Origin: Planctomycetota bacterium
Lineage (GTDB): Bacteria; Planctomycetota; J058; J103
Length of the DNA stretch: 64,000 nt
Direction: 5' to 3'
NCBI GenBank assembly: GCA_026004615.1
Contig: BPJM01000003.1
Location: 310,001-374,000, forward strand
This document shows positions 49,403 to 58,324 of this stretch, piece after piece. A model generated the notes under the pieces. That model did not search any database and was not told the origin of the DNA. It worked only from the letters and a program-made list of their open reading frames with translations. The position numbers and the translations under genes are program-made. The stretch's first letter is position 1. Each line of letters starts with the position of its first letter.

Positions 49403-50500
49403 ATGCGCCGCACCGTGCTCCATGAGGTGCACCGCACACTGGGCGCCCGGCTGGTGCCGTTCGCCGGCTTCGAGATGCCGCTGGTCTACACGGGCATCCG
49501 CGAAGAGCACCAGGCGGTGCGCGAGGCGGCGGGACTGTTCGACCTCGGCCACATGGGGCGGCTGGTGCTGCGGGGTCGCGACCGCATCCAGCTGCTGGAC
49601 TGGGTGGCGACCAACCGCTACCAGGGGCTCGAGCCCGGGCACGCCCACTATGCGCTGCTCTGCCAGCCCGACGGCGGCGTGATCGACGACATCATCGCGT
49701 ACGTCCTGCCGGAGGAGTGTCTGGTCGTCGTGAACGCGGCCAACCACCAGACCGTTCTGGCGTGGATCGAGCAGCAGCGTATGGCGCGGGGGCTCCAGGC
49801 GGAGCTGCTCGACCGCTCCGAGCAGCTCGCGATGCTGGCGCTGCAGGGGCCGCGCGCGCTCGCGATCCTGGGCGGGCTGACCGGGCTCGATCTGGCAGCG
49901 ATCCCCTACTACGGTATCGCGGAGGGCGAGCTCGCCGGAGTGCGGATGCTGCTCGCGCGGACCGGATACACGGGCGAGGATGGCTTCGAGCTCTATCTGC
50001 CCGCCGAGCATGCGGTGCGCATCTGGCAGGTGCTGCTGGAGCAGGGCCGCCCCTGTGGACTGCTGCCGTGCGGGCTCGGAGCGCGCGACACCCTGCGGCT
50101 GGAGGCGGCGATGCCGCTCTATGGTCACGAGCTGTCGCGGCAGATCAACCCGTACGAGGCAGGACTGGGGTTTGCCGTCCGGCTCGACAAGGAGGCATTC
50201 GTGGGCCGCGAGGCGCTGGCCCGGATCAAGGAGCAGGGCCCGCGGCGCCGCCTGGCCTGCATCACCTGCGAGGGCCGGCGCATCCCCCGCCAGGACCACC
50301 CGGTGCTCGCCGGGGGGCGGCGGGTCGGAACCGTGACCAGCGGTACGTTCTCGCCCACGCTGGAGCGGCCCATCTGCATGGCGCTGCTCGAACCTGCGTG
50401 CGCGGTGCCCGGCACCGAGGTCGCGATCGAGGTGCGCGGCCAGCTGCTGCCGGGCCGCGTCGGCAAGCGGCCGTTCTACAAGAGGGAGCGCACCCCATGA
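49403..50500 (+). CDS. gcvT: Glycine cleavage system T protein (aminomethyltransferase)
   Basis: A 365-aa T protein that transfers the aminomethyl carbon from lipoyl-GcvH to tetrahydrofolate, releasing ammonia. Landmarks: GFEMPLVYTGIREEH, GLFDLGHMGRL, CQPDGGVIDDIIAY, a folate-site region NAANHQ, RTGYTGEDGFELY, GLGARDTLRLEAAMPLYGHEL, and the C-terminal GTVTSGTFSPTLERPI. First of four contiguous gcv genes; its stop overlaps gcvH (ATGA). Confidence 0.96.
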   Translation: MRRTVLHEVHRTLGARLVPFAGFEMPLVYTGIREEHQAVREAAGLFDLGHMGRLVLRGRDRIQLLDWVATNRYQGLEPGHAHYALLCQPDGGVIDDIIAYVLPEECLVVVNAANHQTVLAWIEQQRMARGLQAELLDRSEQLAMLALQGPRALAILGGLTGLDLAAIPYYGIAEGELAGVRMLLARTGYTGEDGFELYLPAEHAVRIWQVLLEQGRPCGLLPCGLGARDTLRLEAAMPLYGHELSRQINPYEAGLGFAVRLDKEAFVGREALARIKEQGPRRRLACITCEGRRIPRQDHPVLAGGRRVGTVTSGTFSPTLERPICMALLEPACAVPGTEVAIEVRGQLLPGRVGKRPFYKRERTP

Positions 50501-50904
50501 GCGAAGTGCCGGCAGGACTGCACTACACCGCGTCGCACGAGTGGGCGCGGCCCGAGGGCGAACAGGTGGTGGTCGGCATCACGGCGTTCGCGGTCGAGAG
50601 CCTGCAGGACCTGGTTTTCATCGAGTTGCCGAAGCTGGGCGATGAGGTCCGCCGCGGCGAGCGGTTCGGGGAGATCGAGTCGGTCAAGGCGGTGAGCGAC
50701 CTCTACTCGCCGGTCGACGGCAGCGTCGTCGCGGTGAACGAGGCGCTGGCGAACGATCTCGACCGGCTGAGCCGGGACCCTTACGGCGAGGGCTGGCTGA
50801 TCCGGATCGCGCCGCGCACCTCGCTGCCCGAGGCGCTGGCGGGTCTGCTCGATGCCGCGGCCTATCGGCGCCTGATCGAACAAGAGGAGCACGGCGGCGG
50901 CTGA
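50497..50904 (+). CDS. gcvH: Glycine cleavage system H protein (lipoyl carrier)
   Basis: A 135-aa lipoylated shuttle protein. The lipoylation site is Lys64 in ESVKAVSDLYSP; other family segments are HEWARPEG, VGITAFAVESLQDLVFIELP and VVAVNEAL plus a terminal YGEGWLIRI. Overlaps gcvT by ATGA and is followed 67 bp later by gcvPA, preserving the order T-H-PA-PB. Confidence 0.97.
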   Translation: MSEVPAGLHYTASHEWARPEGEQVVVGITAFAVESLQDLVFIELPKLGDEVRRGERFGEIESVKAVSDLYSPVDGSVVAVNEALANDLDRLSRDPYGEGWLIRIAPRTSLPEALAGLLDAAAYRRLIEQEEHGGG

Positions 50905-50971
50905 GGCGCCGAGCGCAGCTCGGGGCGGCAGGGCCGCCGGGCGGCATGGGCGGCAGCACACGAGGTGAGGC

Positions 50972-52333
50972 GTGCGCTACGTACCGCATACCGAGGACGA
51001 CGTTCGCGCGATGCTGCAACGGATCGGCGTTGCCGATCTGGATGCGCTGTTCGCCGAGGTGCCGCGCGAGGTCTACCACCCCGACGGCCTGCCGTGGCCG
51101 CCCCGCTTGAGCGAGGCCGAGCTGCGGCGGCACCTGGAGGAGATCGCGGCGCGCAACGTGCCGCTCAGCTCCCGGCCGAGTTTCCTCGGCGCAGGGGCGT
51201 ACCACCACTACATCCCGGCCGTGGTCGATGCGCTCGCCGCGCGCGGGGAGTTTTTGACCGCCTACACCCCGTATCAGCCCGAGGCCAGCCAGGGTACGCT
51301 CCAGGTCATCTTCGAGTTCCAGACCATGGTCGCCGAGCTGGCGGGGCTGGAGGTCGCCAACGCCTCGCTCTATGACGGGGCGACGGCGCTGGTCGAAGCG
51401 CTGTTCATGCTCCAGGGCGGTCCGGGCGCAGCCGGCGAGCGGCGCCGGGTGGTACTGTCGACCGGCATCCATCCCGAGTACCGCCAGGTCGTGCGCACCT
51501 ACTATGCCCATCTGCCCTACGAGGTGGTGGAGCTGCCGCTCGATGCGCGCGGGCGGACCGACCTGGAGGCGCTGGCGGCCGCGGCGCGCGAGGCGGCGGT
51601 GTTCGCCTTCCAGTCGCCTTCGTTCTACGGCACGATCGAGGACGCGCGGGCAGTGTGCGAGACCGCGCGCGCCGCCGGCGCGGAGGTGGTGCAGGTGTTC
51701 GACCCGATCGGGGTGGCGGTGCTGACCAGCCCCGGTGAGGCGGGTGCGGCGGCGGCGGTGGCGGAGGGACAGCCGCTCGGCATCCCGGTGCAGTTCGGCG
51801 GGCCGCACCTGGGACTGCTGGCGACGCGCGAGCGGTACGTGCGGCGCATGCCGGGACGGCTGGTCGGGCGCACGGTCGATCTCGAAGGGCGGCCGGGCTA
51901 TGTGCTGACGCTGCAGACCCGCGAGCAGCACATCCGGCGCGAGCGCGCCACCTCCAACATCTGCACGAATGTGGGGCTCATGGCGCTGCGCGCGACGATC
52001 TACCTGGCGGCGCTGGGGCGGCGGGGGCTGGAGACCCTCGCCACCATCTGCCTGCAGCGCGCACACCATGCCGCGTGCCGCATCGCGGAGCTGCCGGGGT
52101 TTGCTCTCCGCTATCCCGAGACGCCCTTTTTCCGCGAGGTGGCGGTGCGCTGCCCGGTGCCGGCGGCGGAGGTGAACCGCCACCTGGAGGCGCGCGGGAT
52201 CATCGGGGGACTCGATCTGGGACGGTTCGATCCGGCCGAGGAACGGACCATGTTACTCTGCTTCACCGAGATGACGACGCCGGCCGACATCGAGCGGCTG
52301 CTGGGTGCGCTGGCGGAGGTGAGGGCATCGTGA
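50972..52333 (+). CDS. gcvPA: Glycine dehydrogenase (decarboxylating) subunit 1
   Basis: A 453-aa N-terminal half of the split P protein. Landmarks: RYVPHTEDDVRAMLQRIGV at the start, FLGAGAYHHYIPAVVDAL, TAYTPYQPEASQGTLQVIFEFQTM, ANASLYDGATAL, VQFGGPHLGLLA and RERATSNICTNVGLMAL. Works as an alpha-beta tetramer with the downstream subunit, which carries the PLP lysine. GTG start at 50972 after GAGGTGAGG. Its stop overlaps the gcvPB GTG by 4 bp (GTGA). Confidence 0.96.
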   Translation: MRYVPHTEDDVRAMLQRIGVADLDALFAEVPREVYHPDGLPWPPRLSEAELRRHLEEIAARNVPLSSRPSFLGAGAYHHYIPAVVDALAARGEFLTAYTPYQPEASQGTLQVIFEFQTMVAELAGLEVANASLYDGATALVEALFMLQGGPGAAGERRRVVLSTGIHPEYRQVVRTYYAHLPYEVVELPLDARGRTDLEALAAAAREAAVFAFQSPSFYGTIEDARAVCETARAAGAEVVQVFDPIGVAVLTSPGEAGAAAAVAEGQPLGIPVQFGGPHLGLLATRERYVRRMPGRLVGRTVDLEGRPGYVLTLQTREQHIRRERATSNICTNVGLMALRATIYLAALGRRGLETLATICLQRAHHAACRIAELPGFALRYPETPFFREVAVRCPVPAAEVNRHLEARGIIGGLDLGRFDPAEERTMLLCFTEMTTPADIERLLGALAEVRAS

Positions 52334-53925
52334 GCGCAGGCGTACGGCCCGGGCAGGCTGGGGGGGCGGGACAGGGGCCGCCGCCGGAGCTGGCCAGCCG
52401 CACCATCTTCGAGGAGAGCCGGCCGGGCCGCATGGCGGTCTCGCTGCCCGAGCCGGGCGTGCCGTCGCCCGGCGCCGAGGCGCTGTTGCCGGCCTGGGCC
52501 CGGCGTGCGGTGCCGCCGGCGCTGCCGGAGGTCGGCGAGCTGCAGCTGGTGCGCCACTACACGCGCCTCAGCCAGAAGAACCTCGGCATCGACACCACCT
52601 TCTACCCGCTCGGCTCCTGCACCATGAAGTACAACCCGCGCCTCAACGAGCAGATCGCGGCGCTGCCGGGGCTGGCCGACATCCATCCCTACCAGGATCC
52701 GGACCAGGTGCAGGGCGCGCTGGAGCTGTTCTACGAGCTGGAGCAGCTGCTCGCGCAGCTGACGGGTCTCGAGGCGGTCTCGCTCCAGCCGGCGGCGGGC
52801 GCGCACGGCGAGCTGACCGGGCTCATGTGCATCCGGGCCTGGCACGTCTCGCGCGGCGAGGCGGCGCGGCGCACCCGGGTGCTGATCCCGGACAGCGCGC
52901 ACGGCACCAACCCGGCGAGCGTCACGCTGTGCGGCATGGAAGCGGTGCCGGTGCGCACCGCGGACAACGGCCGCGTCCACCTGGCCGATCTCGAGCGCAA
53001 ACTCGATGAGCGCGTCGCGGCCTTCATGATCACCAATCCCTCGACGCTGGGGCTGTTCGAGTCCGAGCTGCCAGCGATGGCGGAGCGGCTCCATGCCGCC
53101 GGGGCGCTGGTCTATCTGGACGGCGCCAACCTCAACGCGATGCTCGGGGTGATCCGCCCTGGCGATCTGGGGGTCGACGTCATGCACGTCAACCTGCACA
53201 AGACGCTCTCGACGCCGCATGGGGGGGGAGGTCCCGGCAGCGGGCCGATCGCGGTGCGTTCGTTCCTGGAGCCCTTCCTGCCGGTGCCCCGCATCGTGCG
53301 TGGCGAGGACGGTCGCCTGCGCCTGGAGACCGACCGCCCGCAGTCGATCGGGCGGGTGAAGGCGTTCCTCGGCCACGCCGGGATGGTGTGGCGTGCGTAT
53401 GCCTACCTGCGGGCGCACTCGGGCCGCGACCTCGCGGGCGTCGCCAAGCACGCGGTGCTCAACGCCAACTACATCCGGGTGCGGCTGCGCGATCACTACG
53501 AGGTGGCCTACCCAGGGATGTGCATGCACGAGGTGGTGCTGTCCGCCCGCCGGCAGAAGAGACTGGGGGCCAGTGCGCTCGACATCGCCAAGGGCCTGCT
53601 CGATCGCGGCTTCCACCCGCCGACGATCTACTTCCCGCTGATCGTGCCCGAAGCGCTCATGATCGAGCCGACCGAGACCGAGACCCGCGAGACGCTCGAC
53701 CGGTTCTGCGACGCGATGATCGAGCTGGCCGAGCTGGCGGCGCGCGATCCCGAGCAGCTGCGGCAGGCGCCGCGCACGCTGCCGGTGCGGCGGCTCGATG
53801 AGGTGCGGGCGGCCCGCCAGCCGGTGCTGCGCTGGCGCGCGGAGCCGGCGCCCGCCGACCGCCCGCCCCTGGCGGAAGGGGATGCCTGCGCGGCGGCGAG
53901 CGCTGGCGTGCCGGCGACCCGATGA
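52330..53925 (+). CDS. gcvPB: Glycine dehydrogenase (decarboxylating) subunit 2
   Basis: A 531-aa C-terminal half of the split P protein, PLP-dependent. Landmarks: VRHYTRLSQKNLGIDTTFYP, LGSCTMKYNPRLNE, QPAAGAHGELTGLM, PDSAHGTNPASV, and the PLP-lysine region HVNLHKTLSTPHGGGGPG. The C-terminus extends about 30 residues beyond the usual end with Pro/Ala-rich sequence. The GTG at 52330 overlaps gcvPA. Completes the operon T-H-PA-PB; no lpd is adjacent, so the L protein is probably shared with other dehydrogenases. Confidence 0.96.
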   Translation: MSAGVRPGQAGGAGQGPPPELASRTIFEESRPGRMAVSLPEPGVPSPGAEALLPAWARRAVPPALPEVGELQLVRHYTRLSQKNLGIDTTFYPLGSCTMKYNPRLNEQIAALPGLADIHPYQDPDQVQGALELFYELEQLLAQLTGLEAVSLQPAAGAHGELTGLMCIRAWHVSRGEAARRTRVLIPDSAHGTNPASVTLCGMEAVPVRTADNGRVHLADLERKLDERVAAFMITNPSTLGLFESELPAMAERLHAAGALVYLDGANLNAMLGVIRPGDLGVDVMHVNLHKTLSTPHGGGGPGSGPIAVRSFLEPFLPVPRIVRGEDGRLRLETDRPQSIGRVKAFLGHAGMVWRAYAYLRAHSGRDLAGVAKHAVLNANYIRVRLRDHYEVAYPGMCMHEVVLSARRQKRLGASALDIAKGLLDRGFHPPTIYFPLIVPEALMIEPTETETRETLDRFCDAMIELAELAARDPEQLRQAPRTLPVRRLDEVRAARQPVLRWRAEPAPADRPPLAEGDACAAASAGVPATR

Positions 53926-54049
53926 TCTAAGATCTCCAGAGGCCGGGGCTGCGCTGGCGGTTCGGTTCGCCGCGGCCGGCGGTGAGCTCGCCCGCGGTGG
54001 CTGCCGGCAGCGGTGCGGTGCCGCGAAGCGACCTCCGCCAGAGGTGGGT

Positions 54050-54913
54050 GTGTCGATCTTGGAGTTTGCCGATCCGCGCAAGCCGCTGCACGACTCGCTG
54101 GAGCTGCGCGGGCCCGGGGGGCCCGCCGCCGTCCGCGAGCTGGCGCGCACGCTGGGCCTCACCGCCGGCAGCCGGGTGCTGGAGCTGGGCTGCGGCTGCG
54201 GGCGGACGGCGTGCCAGCTCGCGCGCGAGTTCGGCTGCCAGGTGGTAGCGACCGATCTCGATCCGGACTGCCTGGAGGCGGCGCTGGCGCGCGTGGTGCG
54301 CGAACGGCTCAAGGGCCAGGTCGTGGTCCGGCAGGCGGACATGCGGGCGCTGTTCGCCTACTTTCCGCTCCAGCGCTTCGAGGCGGTGATCGCGGAGAAC
54401 AGCGTCGTGCACCTCGGCATCGAGGTCGTGGCGCCGAGCGTGCTCGCCGTGGTGGAAGAGGAGGGCTACTTCGCCTTCACGCTGCCGACCTGGAAGCGGC
54501 CTCCCGAGGAGATCCCGGAGCCCATCCGCAGCTTCTGGGAGCAGAGCGCGCGCGCGCCCATGCGCACGCTGGAGCAGAACCTGGCGGCGCTAGCGGCGCA
54601 GGGCTTCGGGCGCGGGTTCGCCTACGAGCTGGACCGGCAGGCCTGGGAGCTGTACTACGCCGAGCTGCGGGTACGGCTGGCGGAGCTCGAGGCGGCCGGC
54701 ATCCGCACCCCCGAGATCGAGCACGCGCGCCGCGAGCTGGAGCTGTGGGACCGGCACGACGCCTTCCGGGCGGTCGGCGCCTTCGTCTACGTCGGCCAGC
54801 CGGGCGAGCGCGCGAGCAAGGGGCTCGGCGCGCTCGCCGCCGAGCTAGCGCGCCCGGGCTATGCCGGCGTGCCGGGATCGGCACCTGCGGCGAGCCTGCT
54901 GGTGCCGTCCTGA
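54050..54913 (+). CDS. Class I SAM-dependent methyltransferase
   Basis: A 287-aa methyltransferase. Motif I VLELGCGCGRTACQLA, a following acidic strand end VVATDLD (motif II), QADMRALF (motif III), EAVIAENSVVHL (motif IV). The C-terminal region (about 150-287) is helical and acidic (YYAELRVRLAELEAAGI) and may bind the substrate. Substrate not identifiable. 124 bp downstream of gcvPB; possibly co-transcribed. The start is uncertain: GTG at 54050 follows AGAGGTGG closely; GTG at 54044 is in frame. Confidence 0.82.
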   Translation: MSILEFADPRKPLHDSLELRGPGGPAAVRELARTLGLTAGSRVLELGCGCGRTACQLAREFGCQVVATDLDPDCLEAALARVVRERLKGQVVVRQADMRALFAYFPLQRFEAVIAENSVVHLGIEVVAPSVLAVVEEEGYFAFTLPTWKRPPEEIPEPIRSFWEQSARAPMRTLEQNLAALAAQGFGRGFAYELDRQAWELYYAELRVRLAELEAAGIRTPEIEHARRELELWDRHDAFRAVGAFVYVGQPGERASKGLGALAAELARPGYAGVPGSAPAASLLVPS

Positions 54914-54941
54914 GGCTGGCGCCTGCTGAGCGGCCGCGGAG

Positions 54942-55205
54942 CTAGCCCAGGCTCGCCACCAGCTTCGCCAGGCGCGACTTCTTGCGCGCGACCGTGTTGC
55001 GGTGATACACCCCGGTCTTGTGCGCCTTGTCCAGCCGCTTCTGCGCGATGTTGAAGTACTGCACCGCCAGCGCCCGGTCCTGGCTGGCGACCGCCTGTTC
55101 GACCTTCTTGCTCCAGGTCTTGATGGCGCTGCGGACCGACTTGTTGCGGATGCGGCGCTTTTCGTTCTGGCGCAGCCGCTTCTTGGCGGAACGGGAATGT
55201 GGCAT
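54942..55205 (-). CDS. rpsT: 30S ribosomal protein S20
   Basis: An 87-aa basic helical primary 16S rRNA-binding protein. Landmarks: MPHSRSAKKRLRQNEKRR, RNKSVRSAIKTW, KRLDKAHKTGVYHRNTVARKKSRLAKLV. ATG preceded by GAGGAAG. Convergent with the methyltransferase gene. A very stable hairpin lies 48 bp upstream. Confidence 0.97.
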   Translation of the reverse strand: MPHSRSAKKRLRQNEKRRIRNKSVRSAIKTWSKKVEQAVASQDRALAVQYFNIAQKRLDKAHKTGVYHRNTVARKKSRLAKLVASLG

Positions 55206-55251
55206 CGCTTCCTCGGGCTCCTGGTTCGCTCGGCGTCTGCCGATCCAACCA

Positions 55252-55284
55252 CGCGCCCCCCGGCACCGCTTGCCGGGGGGCGTG
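55252..55284 (-). promoter_or_regulatory. Very strong hairpin in the rpsT leader / TPR gene 3' region
   Basis: Perfect 12-bp stem CGCCCCCCGGCA / TGCCGGGGGGCG (55254-55265 and 55271-55282) with a 5-nt loop, extendable by a G-U and a C-G pair. It lies 127 bp after the TPR gene stop and 48 bp before the rpsT ATG. No U-run follows on the minus strand, so it is not a classical terminator; it could be an S20 autoregulatory leader or an RNA-stability element. Confidence 0.6.
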
Positions 55285-55411
55285 CGCTGTCCTCTGCTCC
55301 TGCGGCGCCACCGCGCCGCCGCCCTGCCGGTGGCTCCTGGCCGCCGCCTGGCGCGCGCCCGCAGCCCGGGGCCGTCCACGGGGCCCGGTGCGCAGGCGTG
55401 CCGCCGGGCGG

Positions 55412-56773
55412 TCAGGAGGCCTGCAGGGCCTCCATGCGCTTCATGACATCGCGGTACGCGATGTCGACCTCGATGATCTTCTCCAGCTCGGCGCTCGCCT
55501 TGTCCTTCTGGCCGGCCTGCTCGTAGAGCAGCGCTAGATTGTAGGTCGCTTCCTTGCCGAGGTCATCCATGCCGCGGGCGGACTTGCGCGCGCGCTCGAA
55601 CTCCTTGGCCGCCAGATCCACCAGACCCTTCGCCGCGAAGCACTTGCCGAGCAACAGCCGCGCCTGCGGGCCGCGCCGCGGGTCCTTGACCGCCCTCTGC
55701 AGCTCGGTGATCGCCTCGTCGTGGCGCCGCGCCTTGAGCAGGTACGAGCCGAGCTGAAAGCGGAGGGCGCTCTCGGTGGGCCGCTGCTTGACGCGGCGGG
55801 TGTACTCCTCGATCGCCAGCTCCAGGCGGCGCGCCTTGACCTCGGCGAGGCGGCCCTTGGCGGCGGGCTCCCCGCGCCTGGCGGCGGCGGTGAGCGCCTG
55901 GATCTCCTCGTCCAGCAGCTTCAGGCGCAGATCTCCGATCGCATCCCGCACCAGCGGGTCATCCTTGGCCTCGAGCGAGCGCTCGTAGGCCTGCAGCGCC
56001 TCCTCGTAGTCCTTCTTCTTGGCGTACAGATCGCCGATCTTCTTGTAGGTCTTGGCGTCGTTCGAGGTGCCGTCGAGCTGCTGCCGCAGGCGCTCGATCT
56101 CCTCTTCCGCCTCGCTGGCCGAGCGGACCACGCGCCCGGAGACCTCGGCGGCCCGGGCGGCCTGCTGGTCCCGCACCGCGTCGCGGAAGCTGCCGCTGCC
56201 GGCCGCGGTGCGTTCCTCCACCTGGCGTGTCGCGCCGGCAGCCGCCAGGTCGCGCACCGCGCGTGCCGCTTCGGGGTCGGTGGGCAACAGCCGGCGCAGC
56301 TCCTCGTAGTAGCGCAGCGCCCGCGCGTCATCGCCCAGCTCGCGGTACAGCTGCGCCAGCGCGCGCAGCGCCACGGCACTGCGCGGGTCCACCTCGCGCA
56401 GCTCCTCGAACGCCACCACTGCGGCCTGCTGGTGGCCGGCGGCGCGCGCCGCCTGGCCGAGCAGCGCCAGCATGCCGCGGTTGCTGGGGGCATGCTTCAG
56501 GAACTGCTCGCAGGCGAGCATGCACTTCTCCCAGTTCCCGGTCAGGCGCGCGAACTGGGCGCTGCACCACGGCCCGAGCGCTTTGAGGTACGCGGCGTTG
56601 GAAGCGGGATCGGCCCCCGCCTCCTGGAACTTCTTCAGCTCGGCGGCGCGCAGCGCCCGGCGCGCCTCGGCGTTGTCCGGGTCGAGCGTCAGTTCCTGCA
56701 GGAACAGCTCGATCGCATAGTCGTAGTTGCGGCGCTTGACCGCTTCTGCCGCCTTCTGGTACCGCTTCGACAT
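55412..56773 (-). CDS. TPR-repeat protein, probably cytoplasmic
   Basis: A 453-aa protein without signal peptide, composed mainly of tetratricopeptide repeats: residues about 5-35 (KRYQKAAEAVKRRNYDYAIELF), 110-170 (ALLGQAARAAGHQQAAVVAFEEL, ALAQLYRELGDDARALRYYEEL), 245-280 (KIGDLYAKKKDYEEALQAYERSL) and 345-430 (LGSYLLKARRHDEAITELQ, LLGKCFAAKGLVDLAAKEF, NLALLYEQAGQKDKASAEL). A coiled segment (SASEAEEEIERLRQQL, about 220-236) and a long helix lie between them. Likely a scaffold; no partner evident. Driven by a near-consensus promoter. Confidence 0.85.
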   Translation of the reverse strand: MSKRYQKAAEAVKRRNYDYAIELFLQELTLDPDNAEARRALRAAELKKFQEAGADPASNAAYLKALGPWCSAQFARLTGNWEKCMLACEQFLKHAPSNRGMLALLGQAARAAGHQQAAVVAFEELREVDPRSAVALRALAQLYRELGDDARALRYYEELRRLLPTDPEAARAVRDLAAAGATRQVEERTAAGSGSFRDAVRDQQAARAAEVSGRVVRSASEAEEEIERLRQQLDGTSNDAKTYKKIGDLYAKKKDYEEALQAYERSLEAKDDPLVRDAIGDLRLKLLDEEIQALTAAARRGEPAAKGRLAEVKARRLELAIEEYTRRVKQRPTESALRFQLGSYLLKARRHDEAITELQRAVKDPRRGPQARLLLGKCFAAKGLVDLAAKEFERARKSARGMDDLGKEATYNLALLYEQAGQKDKASAELEKIIEVDIAYRDVMKRMEALQAS

Positions 56774-57104
56774 GCCGGCCTCGGACCGCTGCCCACGCTC
56801 TGCTGGAAGGCCGCTATCCTAGCCGCCGCCCGGCGTTGTGTCAAGTGCGACAAGGGGTTCGCATGGCGCGCCCGTGGGGATGTCCCCCCTCGGCCGCTGA
56901 CCCCACCCGCCGCCGGCCCCACCGCCGGGGCGCGACCTGCTGGGGCGGGAGCTCGATGGCGCCTGCATCTCCAGCCGGGCCGTGGCTGGGATGCGCAAGC
57001 CGCAGGCGGGCCCACGGCGGGGAAGGCAGCCCGGAGGCGAGCGCAGCGGCCGGGCGGCACGCCTGGCGCATGGCGGAGTGCCGCTCGCGGCGCGCCTGCC
57101 CGGG
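56774..57104. other. 331-bp gene-free stretch with a strong promoter at one end
   Basis: Contains the minus-strand TPR-gene promoter near 56816-56844. The rest, downstream of the transposase HTH remnant, shows only frame-biased GC-rich sequence without a credible protein. No transposase catalytic domain or inverted-repeat ends could be recognised. Confidence 0.4.
56816..56844 (-). promoter_or_regulatory. Near-consensus promoter of the TPR gene
   Basis: Minus strand TTGACA (56839-56844), 17 bp, TAGGAT (56816-56821), 43 bp before the ATG. Confidence 0.65.
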
Positions 57105-57461
57105 CTATCGCAGGCCCGCCGCTACCAGCCAGCGCCGCAGCGTCTCGCGCGCGACGTGCAGGCCTTCGCGTTGCCGCGACCCCTTCGCCAACCGCACGGG
57201 CCCATGGCCGGCGTACTTCAGCGCGCTCAGCCGCCGCACCCGCTGCCGGAGTCCCGAGGCGCGGTGATGCGCTCCGCGGTTGCCCGGGCGGCCCTCGAGC
57301 CCGTGGATCACCACCCGGTCACCCTCAGCGGCGAGCCGCCGCAACAACCGCCGCAGCTGGCACGCGCTCACGCCCAGCCGTGCGGCCGCCTCGCGCCGGC
57401 CGAGCCGCCCCTGCTGCGCCGCCCGCAGTAGCCGCAGCCGAAACCGCTCCCGCCTCGTCAA
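57105..57461 (-). pseudogene. Isolated N-terminal helix-turn-helix of an ISNCY-type transposase
   Basis: A 118-aa stand-alone DNA-binding segment. GRREAAARLGVSACQLRRLLRR (about 20-41) is a helix-turn-helix, followed by GLEGRPGNRGAHH and the second recognition segment HVARETLRRWLVAAGLR, the usual N-terminal layout of ISNCY-type transposases (tandem HTHs before a DDE nuclease). The protein stops directly after AGLR. No DDE catalytic domain continues in any frame downstream. It is either a decayed insertion element or a retained solo regulator. No terminal inverted repeats noticed. Confidence 0.65.
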
Positions 57462-57600
57462 CCGCCTCCCTCCGCTCTCAGCTCCGCCTCACCGGCGCGC
57501 ACAAGGCGGACGTTGCAGCGGGCCGGCGGCGCAGAGCCCGAGCGCGCATCTGCACCGCCGCACGCGGCCGGCCGCGATGGTACCACCTCCGGCAGCGCGC

Positions 57601-57629
57601 TGGCGTCGAGCCCGCGCCACCGCTATACT
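57601..57629 (+). promoter_or_regulatory. Candidate promoter for def-ribF
   Basis: TATACT (57624-57629) with TGGCGT (57601-57606) at 17 bp. Good -10, weak -35. The 268-bp gap 57462-57729 holds nothing else recognised. Confidence 0.4.
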
Positions 57630-57729
57630 CGCCGGCAGGGGGCGGGCTGCGCGCAGGCACACCGGAGGTGGCGCGTGGCCCCCTCCGAGCCGGGCAGCCG
57701 GCCCGGCAGCGGACCGAGCGACGAATGCC

Positions 57730-58302
57730 ATGGCCGAGATCGATCCGGACGCGCTCCGAGTGCTGATCTACCCCGCGCCGGTGCTGCGCCGCACCGCCGA
57801 GCCGGTGACCGAGATCGACGAGCGGCTGGTCGCGATCTGCCGGCGCATGCTCGCCATGCTGCCGGAGCACCGGGGGGTCGGCCTGGCGGCGCCGCAGGTC
57901 GGGCTCTCGCGCCGCTTCTTCGTCATGAATCCGAGTGGTGAGCCCGGTGGGGAGCGGGTCGTGATCAACCCGCGGATCCTGGCGCGAGCGGGCCGCGCCA
58001 TCATGGTCGAGGGCTGCCTGTCGCTGCCCGAGATCGAGGGCAAGATCGAGCGCGCGAGCTGGATCCGCATGAGCTACTACGATCTGGAGGGACGCGAGCA
58101 GCTCGTGGAGCTGCGCGACTTCGAGGCGCGCGTGGCGCAGCACGAGATCGACCACCTCGACGGCATCCTGATCGTGGACCGGATGCGCCCGGCCGAGCGG
58201 GCGGTCGCCGCGCGCCAGCTCCGCGAACTGCAGGAGCGCGCCGCGCGCCGCGCGGCGCGCGCGGGGCAGAGGGCCGAGGACCCCGCCCCGAGCCAGGCCT
58301 GA
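57730..58302 (+). CDS. def: Peptide deformylase
   Basis: A 190-aa metalloenzyme that removes the N-formyl group from nascent proteins. All three motifs are present: GVGLAAPQVG (motif I), EGCLSLPE (motif II, metal-ligand Cys) and QHEIDHLDG (motif III, two His ligands and catalytic Glu). ATG at 57730. A basic C-terminal tail (about 160-190) extends beyond the core. ribF starts 22 bp after its stop. Confidence 0.96.
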   Translation: MAEIDPDALRVLIYPAPVLRRTAEPVTEIDERLVAICRRMLAMLPEHRGVGLAAPQVGLSRRFFVMNPSGEPGGERVVINPRILARAGRAIMVEGCLSLPEIEGKIERASWIRMSYYDLEGREQLVELRDFEARVAQHEIDHLDGILIVDRMRPAERAVAARQLRELQERAARRAARAGQRAEDPAPSQA

Positions 58303-58324
58303 GGGCCTGCGGGCCCGCCCCGCC

